From positions 26,132 through 90,131 of the forward strand of contig NZ_JAHWGP010000034.1 in the NCBI RefSeq assembly GCF_020873915.1: a DNA stretch of 64,000 nt, given 5' to 3'. The notes beneath the pieces were generated by a model, which was not told where the DNA came from, searched no databases, and was given only the letters and a program-made list of their open reading frames with translations. The DNA comes from Streptomyces sp. DH5 (GTDB lineage Bacteria > Actinomycetota > Actinomycetes > Streptomycetales > Streptomycetaceae). This document shows, piece after piece, positions 1-10,457 of this stretch; the stretch's first letter is position 1, and each line of letters begins with the position of its first letter. The position numbers were made by a program, and so were the translations under genes.

Positions 1-171
1 GTGCTGAAGCTCGTCGCCGAGGGGCACTCGTCGAAGGAGATCGCCGAGCTGCTGTTCATCAGCGTCAAGACGGTGCAGCGGCACCGCGAGAACCTGCTGC
101 ACAAACTGGGGCTGCGGGACCGTCTCGAACTGACCCGTTACGCCATTCGCGCCGGACTCGTCGAGCCTTGA
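1..171 (+). CDS. LuxR/NarL-type response regulator, C-terminal end (partial)
   Basis: The frame is open from the left edge and ends at the TGA at 169-171. The 56 visible residues form a GerE/LuxR helix-turn-helix: LKLVAEGHSSKEIAELL, then the recognition helix ISVKTVQRHRENLLHKLGL. This places it in the NarL/FixJ class of two-component DNA-binding regulators. The receiver domain lies outside the window, so neither its aspartate nor its partner kinase can be seen. The TGA overlaps a possible TTG start of the next gene (TTGA), which suggests translational coupling. Confidence 0.85.
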   Translation: MLKLVAEGHSSKEIAELLFISVKTVQRHRENLLHKLGLRDRLELTRYAIRAGLVEP

Positions 172-590
172 CCGCCGACCCGCGGGGGCGTGCCCCCCGA
201 CCTGCGATCCGTGCGGCCGCGGCGGCCTTCGCCGCCTTCGCGGCCGTACTGCTGGCGCTCGGCGTCACCGGCGGCACCGAGTTCGTCCCCGGCGCCGCTG
301 CCCGCGCGTCCCTGACCGGGGCGTCCCCGGCCCCGACGTCGTACTCCTCCGACACCCGCCCGTACAGCGACGACGCCTACGTCGGTGTCCGCGCGCTGCT
401 CACCCGGCTGGAGCGGGACGCCGGTGAGCGGACGGTGTTCGACGGGCATCTGCTCTTCACCCCGGCCTACGCGCCGCTGATGCCGCCCCGGCCCGCACGG
501 CCGGCACCGTCCGCGGGGCACGCTCCGCCGGCGACGGCGTACGTGCCGTCGGATCTGGGGCGGGCTCCGCCCGCCGCCTCCAGCACTTGA
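168..590 (+). CDS. Small membrane or secreted protein, unknown function
   Basis: This 140-residue frame begins at a TTG overlapping the regulator stop; a GTG at 210 is an alternative. Near the N terminus an alanine-rich hydrophobic stretch (about residues 17-35) could be a signal peptide or membrane anchor. A short charged region follows (YVGVRALLTRLERDAG), then a proline/alanine-rich tail with no domain I recognise. It lies 45 bp upstream of secDF on the same strand, so co-transcription is likely. The reading frame is plausible from context and third-position GC, but no conserved motif supports it. Confidence 0.45.
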   Translation: MTADPRGRAPRPAIRAAAAAFAAFAAVLLALGVTGGTEFVPGAAARASLTGASPAPTSYSSDTRPYSDDAYVGVRALLTRLERDAGERTVFDGHLLFTPAYAPLMPPRPARPAPSAGHAPPATAYVPSDLGRAPPAASST

Positions 591-635
591 GATTCCCTCT
601 TCCTTCTTCTTCTCGTGTGCCTGCTGGAGGCATCT

Positions 636-2966
636 GTGAAACGTCCCGCCCGCTTCAGGGCGTTGTTCGCGCTCGCCGTGATCGCCGCATCCGTGTTCAT
701 CGCCGTCACCGTTCCGGTCCGTCTGGGCCTGGATCTGCGGGGCGGCACCCAGATCGTGCTGGAGACCCGTGACTCCGAGACCGTGAAGGCCGACGGGGAG
801 GCCACCGACCGCACCCTGGAGGTGCTGCGCGGCCGCGTCGACGCGCTCGGCGTGGCCGAACCGAGCATCGTCCGCTCCGGTGAGAACCGGATCATCGTCG
901 AACTGCCCGGGCTGCAGGATCCGCGGCAGGCCGCCGACGTGCTGGGCCGTACCGCCCAGCTCTCCGTCCACCCGGTGCTCGGCGCCGCCACCGAGGCCGA
1001 CAAGCCGCAGGGGAAGGGCGAGGAGGTGCTGCCCGACGAGTCGGGTGAGCGGCTCCGGCTGGGCCCGGCGGCCCTGCGCGGTCAGGACGTGGAGGACGCC
1101 GAGGCCCGCATCGACCAGCAGACCGGCGCGGGCTGGCACGTCACCGTGGACTTCGAGGACGACAAGGGCTGGGCCAAGCTGACCGGCGAGGCCGCCTGCC
1201 ACCCGGCGGGTGACCCGCAGCGCCGGGTCGCGATCGTCCTCGACAAGAAGATCATCTCTTCGCCGCAGGTCGACCCGTCCGTGTCCTGCGGGGCGGGCAT
1301 CACCGGCGGGTCCACGCAGATCACCGGCTCCTTCACCAGTGACGAGGCCAAGGAGCTCGCGCTGCTCGTCAAGGGCGGTGCGCTGCCGGTGCCGGTGGAG
1401 ACCGTCGAGCAGCGGACCGTCGGTCCGACGCTGGGCGCCGAGGCCATCGAGGCGAGCGCCTGGGCGGCGGTCGTCGGCACCGCCCTCACCGCGATCTTCA
1501 TCATCGTCGTCTACCGGCTGCTGGGGGTCCTGGCCACGCTGGCCCTGATCTGCTACGGCCTGATCTCCTACGCCGGTCTGGCGGCGCTCGGCGCGACGCT
1601 GACCCTGCCCGGTCTGGCCGGTTTCGTGCTCGCCATCGGCATGGCGGTGGACGCCAACGTGCTGGTCTTCGAACGGGCCAGGGAGGAGTACGGCAAGCGC
1701 AACCGGCCCAGCAGCCGTTCCTCCCTGACCGCCGGCTTCAAGGGCGCCTTCAGCGCCATCGCGGACTCCAACATCACGACGCTGATCGCCGCGGTGCTGC
1801 TGTTCCTGCTCGCGTCCGGCCCGGTCAAGGGCTTCGGCGTCACGCTGGGCATCGGTGTCGTCGCGTCCATGATCAGCGCCCTGGTGATCACCCGGGTGCT
1901 GGCCGAGTTCGCGGTGGCCCGCAACTGGGTGCACCGCCGGCCGAAGATCACCGGCCTGGCCTCCATCGGCCGGGTCCGTGCGTACCTCACCCGGCGCAAC
2001 CCCCAGCTGATGCGGCGCCCGCGCCGCTGGCTGGCGGTGTCCGCCGTCGTGCTGGCCGTCGCCGCCTCGGGCATCGTGGTGCGCGGCCTGAACTTCGGCG
2101 TGGAGTTCACCGGCGGCCGGCTGATCGAGTACTCCACCAGCACCACCGTCGACCCGGACCGGGCCCGCGAGGCGCTGGCCGACGCCGGTTTCCCGCAGGC
2201 CGTCGTACAGTCCTCCGGTGACGACAAACTGACCGTGCGCACCGAGGAGCTGACCAACGCGGAGGCGGTCGAGGTCGCCGACGCCATCGCCGGGGTCGGC
2301 GGCGGGGCCGAGAAGGTCCGTGACGAGCTGATCGGTCCGAGCCTCGGTGACGAACTGCGCCGCAACGCGCTGATCGCACTCGGTCTGGCGCTCGGTGCCC
2401 AGCTGCTGTACCTGGCGTTCCGGTTCCGCTGGATGTTCGGCACCGGCGCGGTGGCGGCCCTGGCGCACGACGTGGTCATCCTCACCGGCGTCTTCGCCTG
2501 GCTGGGCAAGCCGATCGACGGGGTGTTCCTGGCCGCGCTGCTCACCGTGATCGGCTACTCGGTGAACGACTCCGTGGTGGTCTTCGACCGGATCCGCGAG
2601 CTGTGGCGGAAGGACAGCAAGGAGCCGTTGTCCCAGGTCACCAACCAGGCGATCCTGCAGACGGTGCCCCGTACGGTCAACACCGGTATCGGTGTTCTCT
2701 TCATCCTGGCCGCGCTGGCCGTGCTGGGCGGTGACTCGCTCACCGACTTCGCGCTCGCCCTGCTGATCGGCATGCTGGTCGGCACGTACTCGTCGGTCCT
2801 GACCGCCTCGCCGCTCGCCATCGAGCTCGATGCGTACGCCGGTGACGGCAAGGACGGCCGGGGGCGGGGCCGCGGCCGTGGTCGCGCGCGCGGAAATCCC
2901 GGCCGGGCCAGGTCCGGCGCCGCGAAGGAGACGGACCGGACGGAGGCCGTCGGCAAGGGGAAGTGA
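636..2966 (+). CDS. secDF: SecDF fused protein-export subunit
   Basis: This is a single-chain fusion of SecD and SecF, the RND-type membrane proteins that use the proton gradient to help pull proteins through SecYEG. The SecD half has the N-terminal membrane helix, the RLGLDLRGGTQIVLE motif just after it, and the membrane motif LAIGMAVDANVLVFER. The SecF half starts at about residue 450 with LNFGVEFTGGRLIEYS and carries the matching motif VIGYSVNDSVVVFDR. The C-terminal 50 residues are Arg/Gly-rich and probably cytoplasmic. GTG 636 is chosen because CTGGAGG sits six bases upstream; an in-frame GTG at 615 lacks this. Streptomyces commonly carry separate secD and secF elsewhere, so this is probably an extra fused paralogue. 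A hairpin follows the stop. Confidence 0.93.
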   Translation: MKRPARFRALFALAVIAASVFIAVTVPVRLGLDLRGGTQIVLETRDSETVKADGEATDRTLEVLRGRVDALGVAEPSIVRSGENRIIVELPGLQDPRQAADVLGRTAQLSVHPVLGAATEADKPQGKGEEVLPDESGERLRLGPAALRGQDVEDAEARIDQQTGAGWHVTVDFEDDKGWAKLTGEAACHPAGDPQRRVAIVLDKKIISSPQVDPSVSCGAGITGGSTQITGSFTSDEAKELALLVKGGALPVPVETVEQRTVGPTLGAEAIEASAWAAVVGTALTAIFIIVVYRLLGVLATLALICYGLISYAGLAALGATLTLPGLAGFVLAIGMAVDANVLVFERAREEYGKRNRPSSRSSLTAGFKGAFSAIADSNITTLIAAVLLFLLASGPVKGFGVTLGIGVVASMISALVITRVLAEFAVARNWVHRRPKITGLASIGRVRAYLTRRNPQLMRRPRRWLAVSAVVLAVAASGIVVRGLNFGVEFTGGRLIEYSTSTTVDPDRAREALADAGFPQAVVQSSGDDKLTVRTEELTNAEAVEVADAIAGVGGGAEKVRDELIGPSLGDELRRNALIALGLALGAQLLYLAFRFRWMFGTGAVAALAHDVVILTGVFAWLGKPIDGVFLAALLTVIGYSVNDSVVVFDRIRELWRKDSKEPLSQVTNQAILQTVPRTVNTGIGVLFILAALAVLGGDSLTDFALALLIGMLVGTYSSVLTASPLAIELDAYAGDGKDGRGRGRGRGRARGNPGRARSGAAKETDRTEAVGKGK

Positions 2967-2974
2967 CCCGTACG

Positions 2975-3018
2975 GCAGGCCGCCGCCGGTCCCGGTTCCG
3001 GGGCCGGCGGCGGCCTGC
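2975..3018. terminator. Hairpin after secDF
   Basis: A perfect 15-bp stem pairs GCAGGCCGCCGCCGG (2975-2989) with CCGGCGGCGGCCTGC (3004-3018). The loop is 14 nt. It lies eight bases after the secDF stop in a convergent intergenic gap and probably terminates secDF. Confidence 0.6.
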
Positions 3019-3039
3019 TGCGGGCGGCCTGCCGCGGGC

Positions 3040-3098
3040 GGCCGTTCGGCAGGTGGCCGTTCGGCAGGTGGCCGTTCGGCAGGTGGCCGTTCGGCAGG
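3040..3098. repeat. Four tandem copies of a 15-bp unit
   Basis: The unit GGCCGTTCGGCAGGT is repeated at 3040-3054, 3055-3069, 3070-3084 and 3085-3098, the last copy lacking its final base. It sits between the convergent 3' ends of secDF and the ABC exporter gene and ends 12 bp before the latter's stop. No protein start with a ribosome site reads through it. It is most likely a slippage-prone minisatellite. Confidence 0.85.
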
Positions 3099-3110
3099 GC
3101 GCGCGGGCCG

Positions 3111-5021
3111 CTACGCCGCCGCCCGCGCCCCGGGCCCGTCCCCCGGGCCGTCCGCCGCCGGCCGGTGGGTGAACTGGGTGCGGTACAGCTCGGCGTATCG
3201 GCCGCCGGCGGCCAGCAGGTGCCGGTGCGTGCCGCGTTCCACGATCCGGCCGGCCTCGACGACCAGAATGAGATCGGCCGCGCGGACGGTGGACAGCCGG
3301 TGGGCGATCACCACCGCCGTCCTGCCCTCCAGCGCCTCGGTGAGTGCCTCCTGCACGGCGGCCTCGGAGGTGTTGTCCAGGTGGGCGGTGGCCTCGTCGA
3401 GGATGACGACCCGCTGGCGGGCCAGCAGCAGCCGCGCGATGGTCATGCGCTGGCGTTCCCCGCCGGAGAGCCGGTAGCCGCGCTCGCCGACCACCGTGTC
3501 CAGCCCGTCGGGCAGGGACCGTACGAGGGTGTCCAGGCGGGCCTTGCGCAGGGCGTCCCACAGGTCGGGTTCGCCCGCGTCCGGCCGGGCGAGCAGCAGG
3601 TTGGCGCGGACGGTGTCGTGGAAAAGGTGGCCGTCCTGGGTGACCATGCCGAGGGTGGCGCGCAGTGAGGCGGCGGTCAGGTCGCGGACGTCGACACCGC
3701 CCACGCGCACGGCGCCCGAGTCGACGTCGTACAGCCGCGGCAGCAGGGCCGCGACGGTCGACTTGCCCGCGCCGGAGGAGCCGACCAGGGCGACCGTCTG
3801 CCCCGGTTCGGCGCGGAAGGAGATGCCGTGCAGGACCTCCTCGCCGCCGCGCGGGTCGAGGGCGGCGACCTCCTCCAGGGAGGCGAGGGAGACCTTGTCG
3901 GCGGACGGGTAGCCGAAGCGGACGTCGTCGAACTCGACGGCGACCGGACCCGCGGGCACCTCCCGTGCGTCCGGCTTCTCCCGGACGATCGGCTCCAGGT
4001 CGAGGATCTCGAAGACCCTTTCGAAGCTGACCAGCGCGCTCATCACCTCCACCCGTGCCCCGGCCAGCGAGGTGAGCGGCGCGTACAGCCGGGTCAGCAG
4101 CAGGGCCAGGGCCACCACCGCGCCCGGTTCGAGGACGCCGCTGAGCGCGAGCCGGCCGCCGAGGCCGTAGACGAGGGCGAGGGCGAGGGCCGAGACGAGG
4201 GTCAGGGCGGTGATGAACACCGTCTGTGCCGTGGCCGTACGGACGCCGATGTCGCGGACCCGGCGGGCGCGCGCCGCGAACTCCTCGGACTCCTCCTCCG
4301 GGCGGCCGAACAGTTTCACCAGGGTGGCGCCCGGGGCGGAGAAGCGCTCGGTCATCCGGGTGCCCATGGCCGCGTTCAGGGCGGCGGCCTCGCGCTGCAT
4401 GGCGGCCATGCGGCGGCCCATCCGCCGGGCCGGGACGACGAACACCGGCAGCAGCACCAGCGCCAGCAGGGTGATCTGCCAGGACAGGGTGAGCATCACC
4501 GCGAGGGCGAGCACCAGGGTGACCACGTTGCCGACCACCGTCGACAGGGTGTTGCTGAAGGCCCGTTGGGCGCCGATGACGTCGTTGTTGAGACGGGAGA
4601 CCAGCGCCCCCGTGCGGGTGCGGGTGAAGAACGCGACGGGCATGCGCTGAACATGGTCGAACACCGCTGTCCGCAGGTCGAGGATGAGCTCCTCGCCGAG
4701 CGCCGCCGACAGCCGGCGGCCGAGGACGCCGAGGACGGCCTCCACGATCGCGATGAACGCGATGAGCAGCGCCAGGCGGACCACGGAGGCCTCGTCGCCG
4801 CCGGACACGATCGTGTCCACCACCCGTCCGGCGAGCACGGGGGTGGCGACGGCGAGTGCCGCGGTCGCCGTGCCGAGCAGCACGAACAGGGTGAGCCGGC
4901 GGCGGTGCGGGCGGGCGAAGGCGGCGATGCGGCGCAGCGTCCTGCGCGTCACGGGACGGTGCTCGTCCTCGGCGGACATGACGGTGCGCAGCTGTGTCCA
5001 CGCTGTGGTCTCCATGCTCAT
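3111..5021 (-). CDS. ABC exporter (fused permease/ATPase), SoxR-type target
   Basis: This 636-residue half-transporter has an N-terminal six-helix exporter domain (about residues 20-330) and a C-terminal ATPase. Walker A is LVGSSGAGKST, the signature is LSGGERQRM, Walker B is VVILDEAT and the switch histidine is in VIAHRLST. Such proteins work as homo- or heterodimers exporting drugs, lipids or peptides. ATG 5021 is chosen because the promoter at 5029-5059 would start transcription at about 5022, giving a leaderless message; ATG 5015 is the alternative. From memory, an ABC transporter of this kind (SCO7008) belongs to the small SoxR regulon of S. coelicolor, which responds to redox-active antibiotics. 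The substrate is inferred to be such a compound, not shown. Confidence 0.92.
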   Translation of the reverse strand: MSMETTAWTQLRTVMSAEDEHRPVTRRTLRRIAAFARPHRRRLTLFVLLGTATAALAVATPVLAGRVVDTIVSGGDEASVVRLALLIAFIAIVEAVLGVLGRRLSAALGEELILDLRTAVFDHVQRMPVAFFTRTRTGALVSRLNNDVIGAQRAFSNTLSTVVGNVVTLVLALAVMLTLSWQITLLALVLLPVFVVPARRMGRRMAAMQREAAALNAAMGTRMTERFSAPGATLVKLFGRPEEESEEFAARARRVRDIGVRTATAQTVFITALTLVSALALALVYGLGGRLALSGVLEPGAVVALALLLTRLYAPLTSLAGARVEVMSALVSFERVFEILDLEPIVREKPDAREVPAGPVAVEFDDVRFGYPSADKVSLASLEEVAALDPRGGEEVLHGISFRAEPGQTVALVGSSGAGKSTVAALLPRLYDVDSGAVRVGGVDVRDLTAASLRATLGMVTQDGHLFHDTVRANLLLARPDAGEPDLWDALRKARLDTLVRSLPDGLDTVVGERGYRLSGGERQRMTIARLLLARQRVVILDEATAHLDNTSEAAVQEALTEALEGRTAVVIAHRLSTVRAADLILVVEAGRIVERGTHRHLLAAGGRYAELYRTQFTHRPAADGPGDGPGARAAA

Positions 5022-5028
5022 GCCTACG

Positions 5029-5059
5029 AAGGTAGAACCTCGACCATGATTGAGGTCAA
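5029..5059 (-). promoter_or_regulatory. SoxR/MerR-type promoter of the ABC exporter
   Basis: On the minus strand, -35 TTGACC (5059-5054) and -10 TACCTT (5034-5029) are separated by 19 bp. That over-long spacer is characteristic of promoters activated by MerR-family proteins. It contains the dyad CCTCAATCATGGTCGAGG, which matches the outer arms of the enterobacterial SoxR box CCTCAAGTTAACTTGAGG. No soxR gene is in the window. Confidence 0.75.
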
Positions 5060-5180
5060 GACGTCGCCGCCCTGCCGGCCACCCGGGGGCGGGACCCCGG
5101 ACACCGTGTGAGGGTGGCGGCTCACCGCTGCTCCAGGGCACCCCGCGCCGGACGGGCGAGACGCGTCACCGGAGGCCGAC

Positions 5181-5228
5181 CCGGCCGCGGGAGACCGGTG
5201 TTGACGGGCAGCCATCTCCCGCGGCCGG
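5181..5228. other. Strong intergenic hairpin of unknown role
   Basis: A perfect 14-bp stem pairs CCGGCCGCGGGAGA (5181-5194) with TCTCCCGCGGCCGG (5215-5228) around a 20-nt loop. It lies in the 409-bp gap between the divergent ABC exporter and mscS genes, where no transcript from a known gene should be ending. It could be an untranslated-leader structure for mscS or a small RNA. I see no other feature between 5060 and 5418. Confidence 0.5.
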
Positions 5229-5430
5229 GGCGGCGGATCACGGCCCGTTCACCGGCCGGAGCCACCCGCCGTGGTACGGGCCGCCCCGCGCGATACGGCA
5301 GGATGAGCGATCGTGCCGACCGCAGGTCGGGGCGGCCGGCCCGCCGTACATCCCGTTGAACTCGAGCAGGTGACCACGTGACACGACTTCACATACCCCC
5401 GTCGGACCGGGCATTCGCCGGAGGTGAGCG

Positions 5431-6528
5431 GTGACCCGCTCGCTCACCGTGGACGATCTGGTGCTCGCCGGCATCGCCCTCGCCGCCGGCCTGCTGGCCG
5501 CGTTCCTGTTCCGGATGCTGCTGCGCTGGCTGGGCCGGCACGCCGAGCGCACCACCTGGCACGGGGACGACGTCCTCGTGGACGCCCTGCGCATGATCGC
5601 GCCGTGGGCGGCGGTCGCGGGCGGCATGGCCTCCGCGGCGGCGGCGCTGCCGCTGACCCGGACCGTCCAGCACAACGTCAACCAGGTACTCACCCTGCTG
5701 GTCATCTTCGCCGCCACGGTGTCGGCCGCCCGCGTGGTGGCGGGCCTGGTGCGCTCGGTCACCCAGGCCCGTTCCGGTGTCGCCGGGTCGGCGACCATCT
5801 TCGTGAACATCACCAGGATCCTGGTCCTCGCGATCGGCTTCCTGGTCGGCCTGCAGACACTGGGCATCTCCATCGCCCCGATGCTCACCGCCCTCGGCGT
5901 CGGTGGTCTGGCGGTCGCGCTGGCGCTCCAGGACACGCTCGCCAACCTCTTCGCGGGCATCCACATCCTCGCCTCCAAGACCGTGCAGCCCGGTGACTAC
6001 ATCCAGCTGAGCAGCGGCGAGGAGGGCTACGTCGAGGACATCAACTGGCGCCAGACGACCGTCCGCAACCTGTCCAACAACCTGGTGGTCATCCCCAACG
6101 CGCAGCTCGCCAAGACGAACATGACCAACTTCATGCGTCCCGAGCAGCAGCTGACGATCCTGGTGCAGGCCGGGGTGTCGTACGACAGTGACCTGGAGCA
6201 GGTGGAACGGGTGACCAAGGAGGTCGTCGCCGAGGTGATGACGGGGATCACCGGCGCGGTGCCGGAACACGAGCCCGCGGTGCGCTTCCACACCTTCGGG
6301 GACTCCCGCATCGGGTTCACCGTGATCCTGGGCGTGGGCGAGTTCAGCGACCAGTACCGGATCAAGCACGAGTTCATCAAGCGGCTGCACCGCCGCTACC
6401 GCGAGGAGGGCATCCGCATCCCCTCCCCCGCCCGTACGGTGGCCATCCAGCAGGGTGCGGTGCTGTTCCCCCAGCAGCGCGCCGGGGAGCCCTCGCCCGA
6501 CGAGATGACCGTCACCCGGCCGATCTGA
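5431..6528 (+). CDS. MscS-family mechanosensitive channel
   Basis: This 365-residue membrane protein has four or five hydrophobic helices (about residues 8-28, 50-70, 83-105, 125-150 and 150-175). The last is the Gly/Ala-rich pore helix LTALGVGGLAVALALQDTLANLFAGI. The beta-domain follows with the typical sequence VQPGDYIQL, EGYVEDINWRQTTVR and VVIPNAQLAK, then a soluble C-terminal domain. The family opens under membrane tension to release solutes on osmotic downshift. GTG 5431 is preceded by GGAGGTGA. It appears monocistronic, with a hairpin after its stop. Confidence 0.93.
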   Translation: MTRSLTVDDLVLAGIALAAGLLAAFLFRMLLRWLGRHAERTTWHGDDVLVDALRMIAPWAAVAGGMASAAAALPLTRTVQHNVNQVLTLLVIFAATVSAARVVAGLVRSVTQARSGVAGSATIFVNITRILVLAIGFLVGLQTLGISIAPMLTALGVGGLAVALALQDTLANLFAGIHILASKTVQPGDYIQLSSGEEGYVEDINWRQTTVRNLSNNLVVIPNAQLAKTNMTNFMRPEQQLTILVQAGVSYDSDLEQVERVTKEVVAEVMTGITGAVPEHEPAVRFHTFGDSRIGFTVILGVGEFSDQYRIKHEFIKRLHRRYREEGIRIPSPARTVAIQQGAVLFPQQRAGEPSPDEMTVTRPI

Positions 6529-8895
<2,367 letters not shown>

Positions 8896-8911
8896 CGCGA
8901 GCAGTCATGAC

Positions 8912-8953
8912 GGGTCCGCCCCGGCCGGCAGCGCGCCCGGCCGGGGCGGACCC
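8912..8953. terminator. Terminator after icd
   Basis: GGGTCCGCCCCGGCCGG pairs almost perfectly with the complementary arm ending at 8953, giving a stem of about 17 bp with a short loop. It lies 16 bp after the icd stop and 25 bp before the convergent DUF5713 remnant, so it can serve both strands. Confidence 0.75.
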
Positions 8954-8977
8954 GTGTTCCCGCGACCGCGCGGCGGG

Positions 8978-9318
8978 TCACCAGTCGCGGGTGGCGATCA
9001 GTTCCTCGACGTCGGCGTCGGCGAAGCCGTACGCCCGGGCGGCGAACCGGAACTCCCCGCCCATCTCGTCCCGGGCCACCGTCTCGACCTCGCTGCCGTC
9101 CGCCTCGGACTCGGCCTGGAGGGCGTTGAACTCCTCCGTGGCGGCGTGGGTCAGGGTGTACGGCCCGGCCGGGTCCTCGGGGCGGTCCGCCCCGATGCGC
9201 GCGCACAGGGCGAGCAGGATCGCCCGGCCCCGGTCCAGACGTGGTCGGGCTGGTGGTCGCTCCGGTACGGGGCCCGCAGGAACGGGCGGCCGGTCACCTG
9301 CTCGTCGCTGATCGGCAC
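8978..9318 (-). pseudogene. DUF5713-family gene with a one-base frameshift
   Basis: GTG 9318, preceded by GGAGGA, opens MPISDEQVTGRPFLRAPYR...QPDHV. At about 9236-9241 the frame is lost. The rest of the protein continues in the next frame as LDRGRAILLALCARIGADRP and ends DADVEELIATRDW, the C-terminal signature I associate with DUF5713. Adding one base in the CACGTC-CTGGAC stretch would restore an uninterrupted protein of 113 residues, the family's usual size. Either the gene is newly inactivated or this is a sequencing error. The function of the family is unknown. Confidence 0.7.
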
Positions 9319-9404
9319 GGGGGTCCTCCGTCGTCGGCGTTGTCAGTGGGATGTGGCACCTTGATCCTTCCGTGCACCACTGACGACACTCCCGGAGCAG
9401 CCGT

Positions 9405-10202
9405 ATGACCGACGTCCCGCCGTCCTTCTCGTTCCTTCCCGGCGACGCCGACTCCCCCGTGATCCTCCACGTTCCGCACTCGTCGCGGGAGATCCCCGCC
9501 GACGTGCGGTCCGGGATCGTGCTCGACGACGCCGGGCTGGAGCGGGAGCTGGACCACATCACCGACTCGCACACCGCGTCGATCGCCGAGGAGGCGGCCC
9601 GGGCGGCCGGTGTCGCGCCGTGGCGGTTCGTGAACCGGCTGTCGCGGCTGGTCGTCGATCCGGAGCGGTTCCCGGACGAGCGCGAGGAGATGCTGTCCGT
9701 CGGGATGGGCGCGGTCTACACCCGGACCACGCACAAGGCGGTGCTGCGGCCCGGTGGGGTCGACGGGGAGCCGCTGATCGAGCGGTACTTCCGGCCGTAC
9801 GCGCGGGCGATGACGGAGGCGGTCGCCGGGCGGCTCGCGGCGACCGGGCGGGCCGTGATCATCGACGTGCACTCGTATCCGAGCGCGCCGCTGCCCTACG
9901 AGCTGCACGGTGACGGGCCGCGGCCGGAGATCTGCCTGGGCACCGACTCCTTCCACACCCCGCCCGCGCTCCTGGACGCGGCCCGGAAGGCGTTCGCGTC
10001 GTGCGGGGAGACGGGGCTGGACAGCCCGTTCGCGGGGACGTACGTGCCGCTGGAGTTCTTCGGGAAGCGGGCCGAGGTGTCCGCGCTGATGGTGGAGATC
10101 CGCCGGGACACCTACATGGCCGAACCGGGTGGCGCGCCGCACCAGGGCCTCCCCCGCCTCGCCTCGGCACTCGCCGCCCTGGTCGACGCGGTCTCCGGCT
10201 GA
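9405..10202 (+). CDS. N-formylglutamate amidohydrolase family protein
   Basis: This 265-residue protein matches the N-formylglutamate amidohydrolase/HutG-like fold. It starts with SPVILHVPHSSREIP, in which the HVPHS motif holds a metal ligand. It continues with the D-HITDSHTASIAEEAA region, FVNRLSRLVVDPERF, the IIDVHSYPSAPLPYE metal/active-site segment and a late VEIRRDTYM glutamate. The family hydrolyses N-formylglutamate at the end of histidine degradation, but here no hut genes are nearby. The substrate is therefore uncertain. It starts at ATG 9405 with CGGAG upstream. It is divergent from the broken DUF5713 gene. Confidence 0.85.
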   Translation: MTDVPPSFSFLPGDADSPVILHVPHSSREIPADVRSGIVLDDAGLERELDHITDSHTASIAEEAARAAGVAPWRFVNRLSRLVVDPERFPDEREEMLSVGMGAVYTRTTHKAVLRPGGVDGEPLIERYFRPYARAMTEAVAGRLAATGRAVIIDVHSYPSAPLPYELHGDGPRPEICLGTDSFHTPPALLDAARKAFASCGETGLDSPFAGTYVPLEFFGKRAEVSALMVEIRRDTYMAEPGGAPHQGLPRLASALAALVDAVSG

Positions 10203-10217
10203 CCCCGGCGCCGCGCC

Positions 10218-10245
10218 GGTCCGGCACCCTCCGCGCGGCCGGACC
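10218..10245. terminator. Hairpin after the amidohydrolase gene
   Basis: GGTCCGGC (10218-10225) pairs with GCCGGACC (10238-10245) around a 12-nt loop, 16 bp after the stop at 10202. The remaining sequence to 10457 shows nothing else I can identify. Confidence 0.5.
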
Positions 10246-10457
10246 GGCGAGCGCACGGGGAGCACGGCCCGTCCACCGGGCCCCGGCGACGTCCACGCGC
10301 GGGCGTCGCCGGCAGCGGCCCGTCCGGGCCGCATCCCACGGTAGGACCGCACCCCGCGGAAGGACCGGGCATGCGCGCGCTCGGCGACGACCGCCCGGGA
10401 CGCGGGCGAGGGGCCGGGCGCTCCGGTCACCCGCCCCTCCGCCTCCCCCGGGAGGGT

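Noticed and set aside
138-2468. A 776-codon minus-strand open frame opposite secDF
   Set aside because: Low-complexity translation with no domain, antisense to SecDF, which has clear motifs.
3040-3098. Short tandem repeats considered as a CRISPR array
   Set aside because: The units are contiguous with no spacers, and no cas genes are nearby. The same holds for the 30-bp repeats at 36047-36136.
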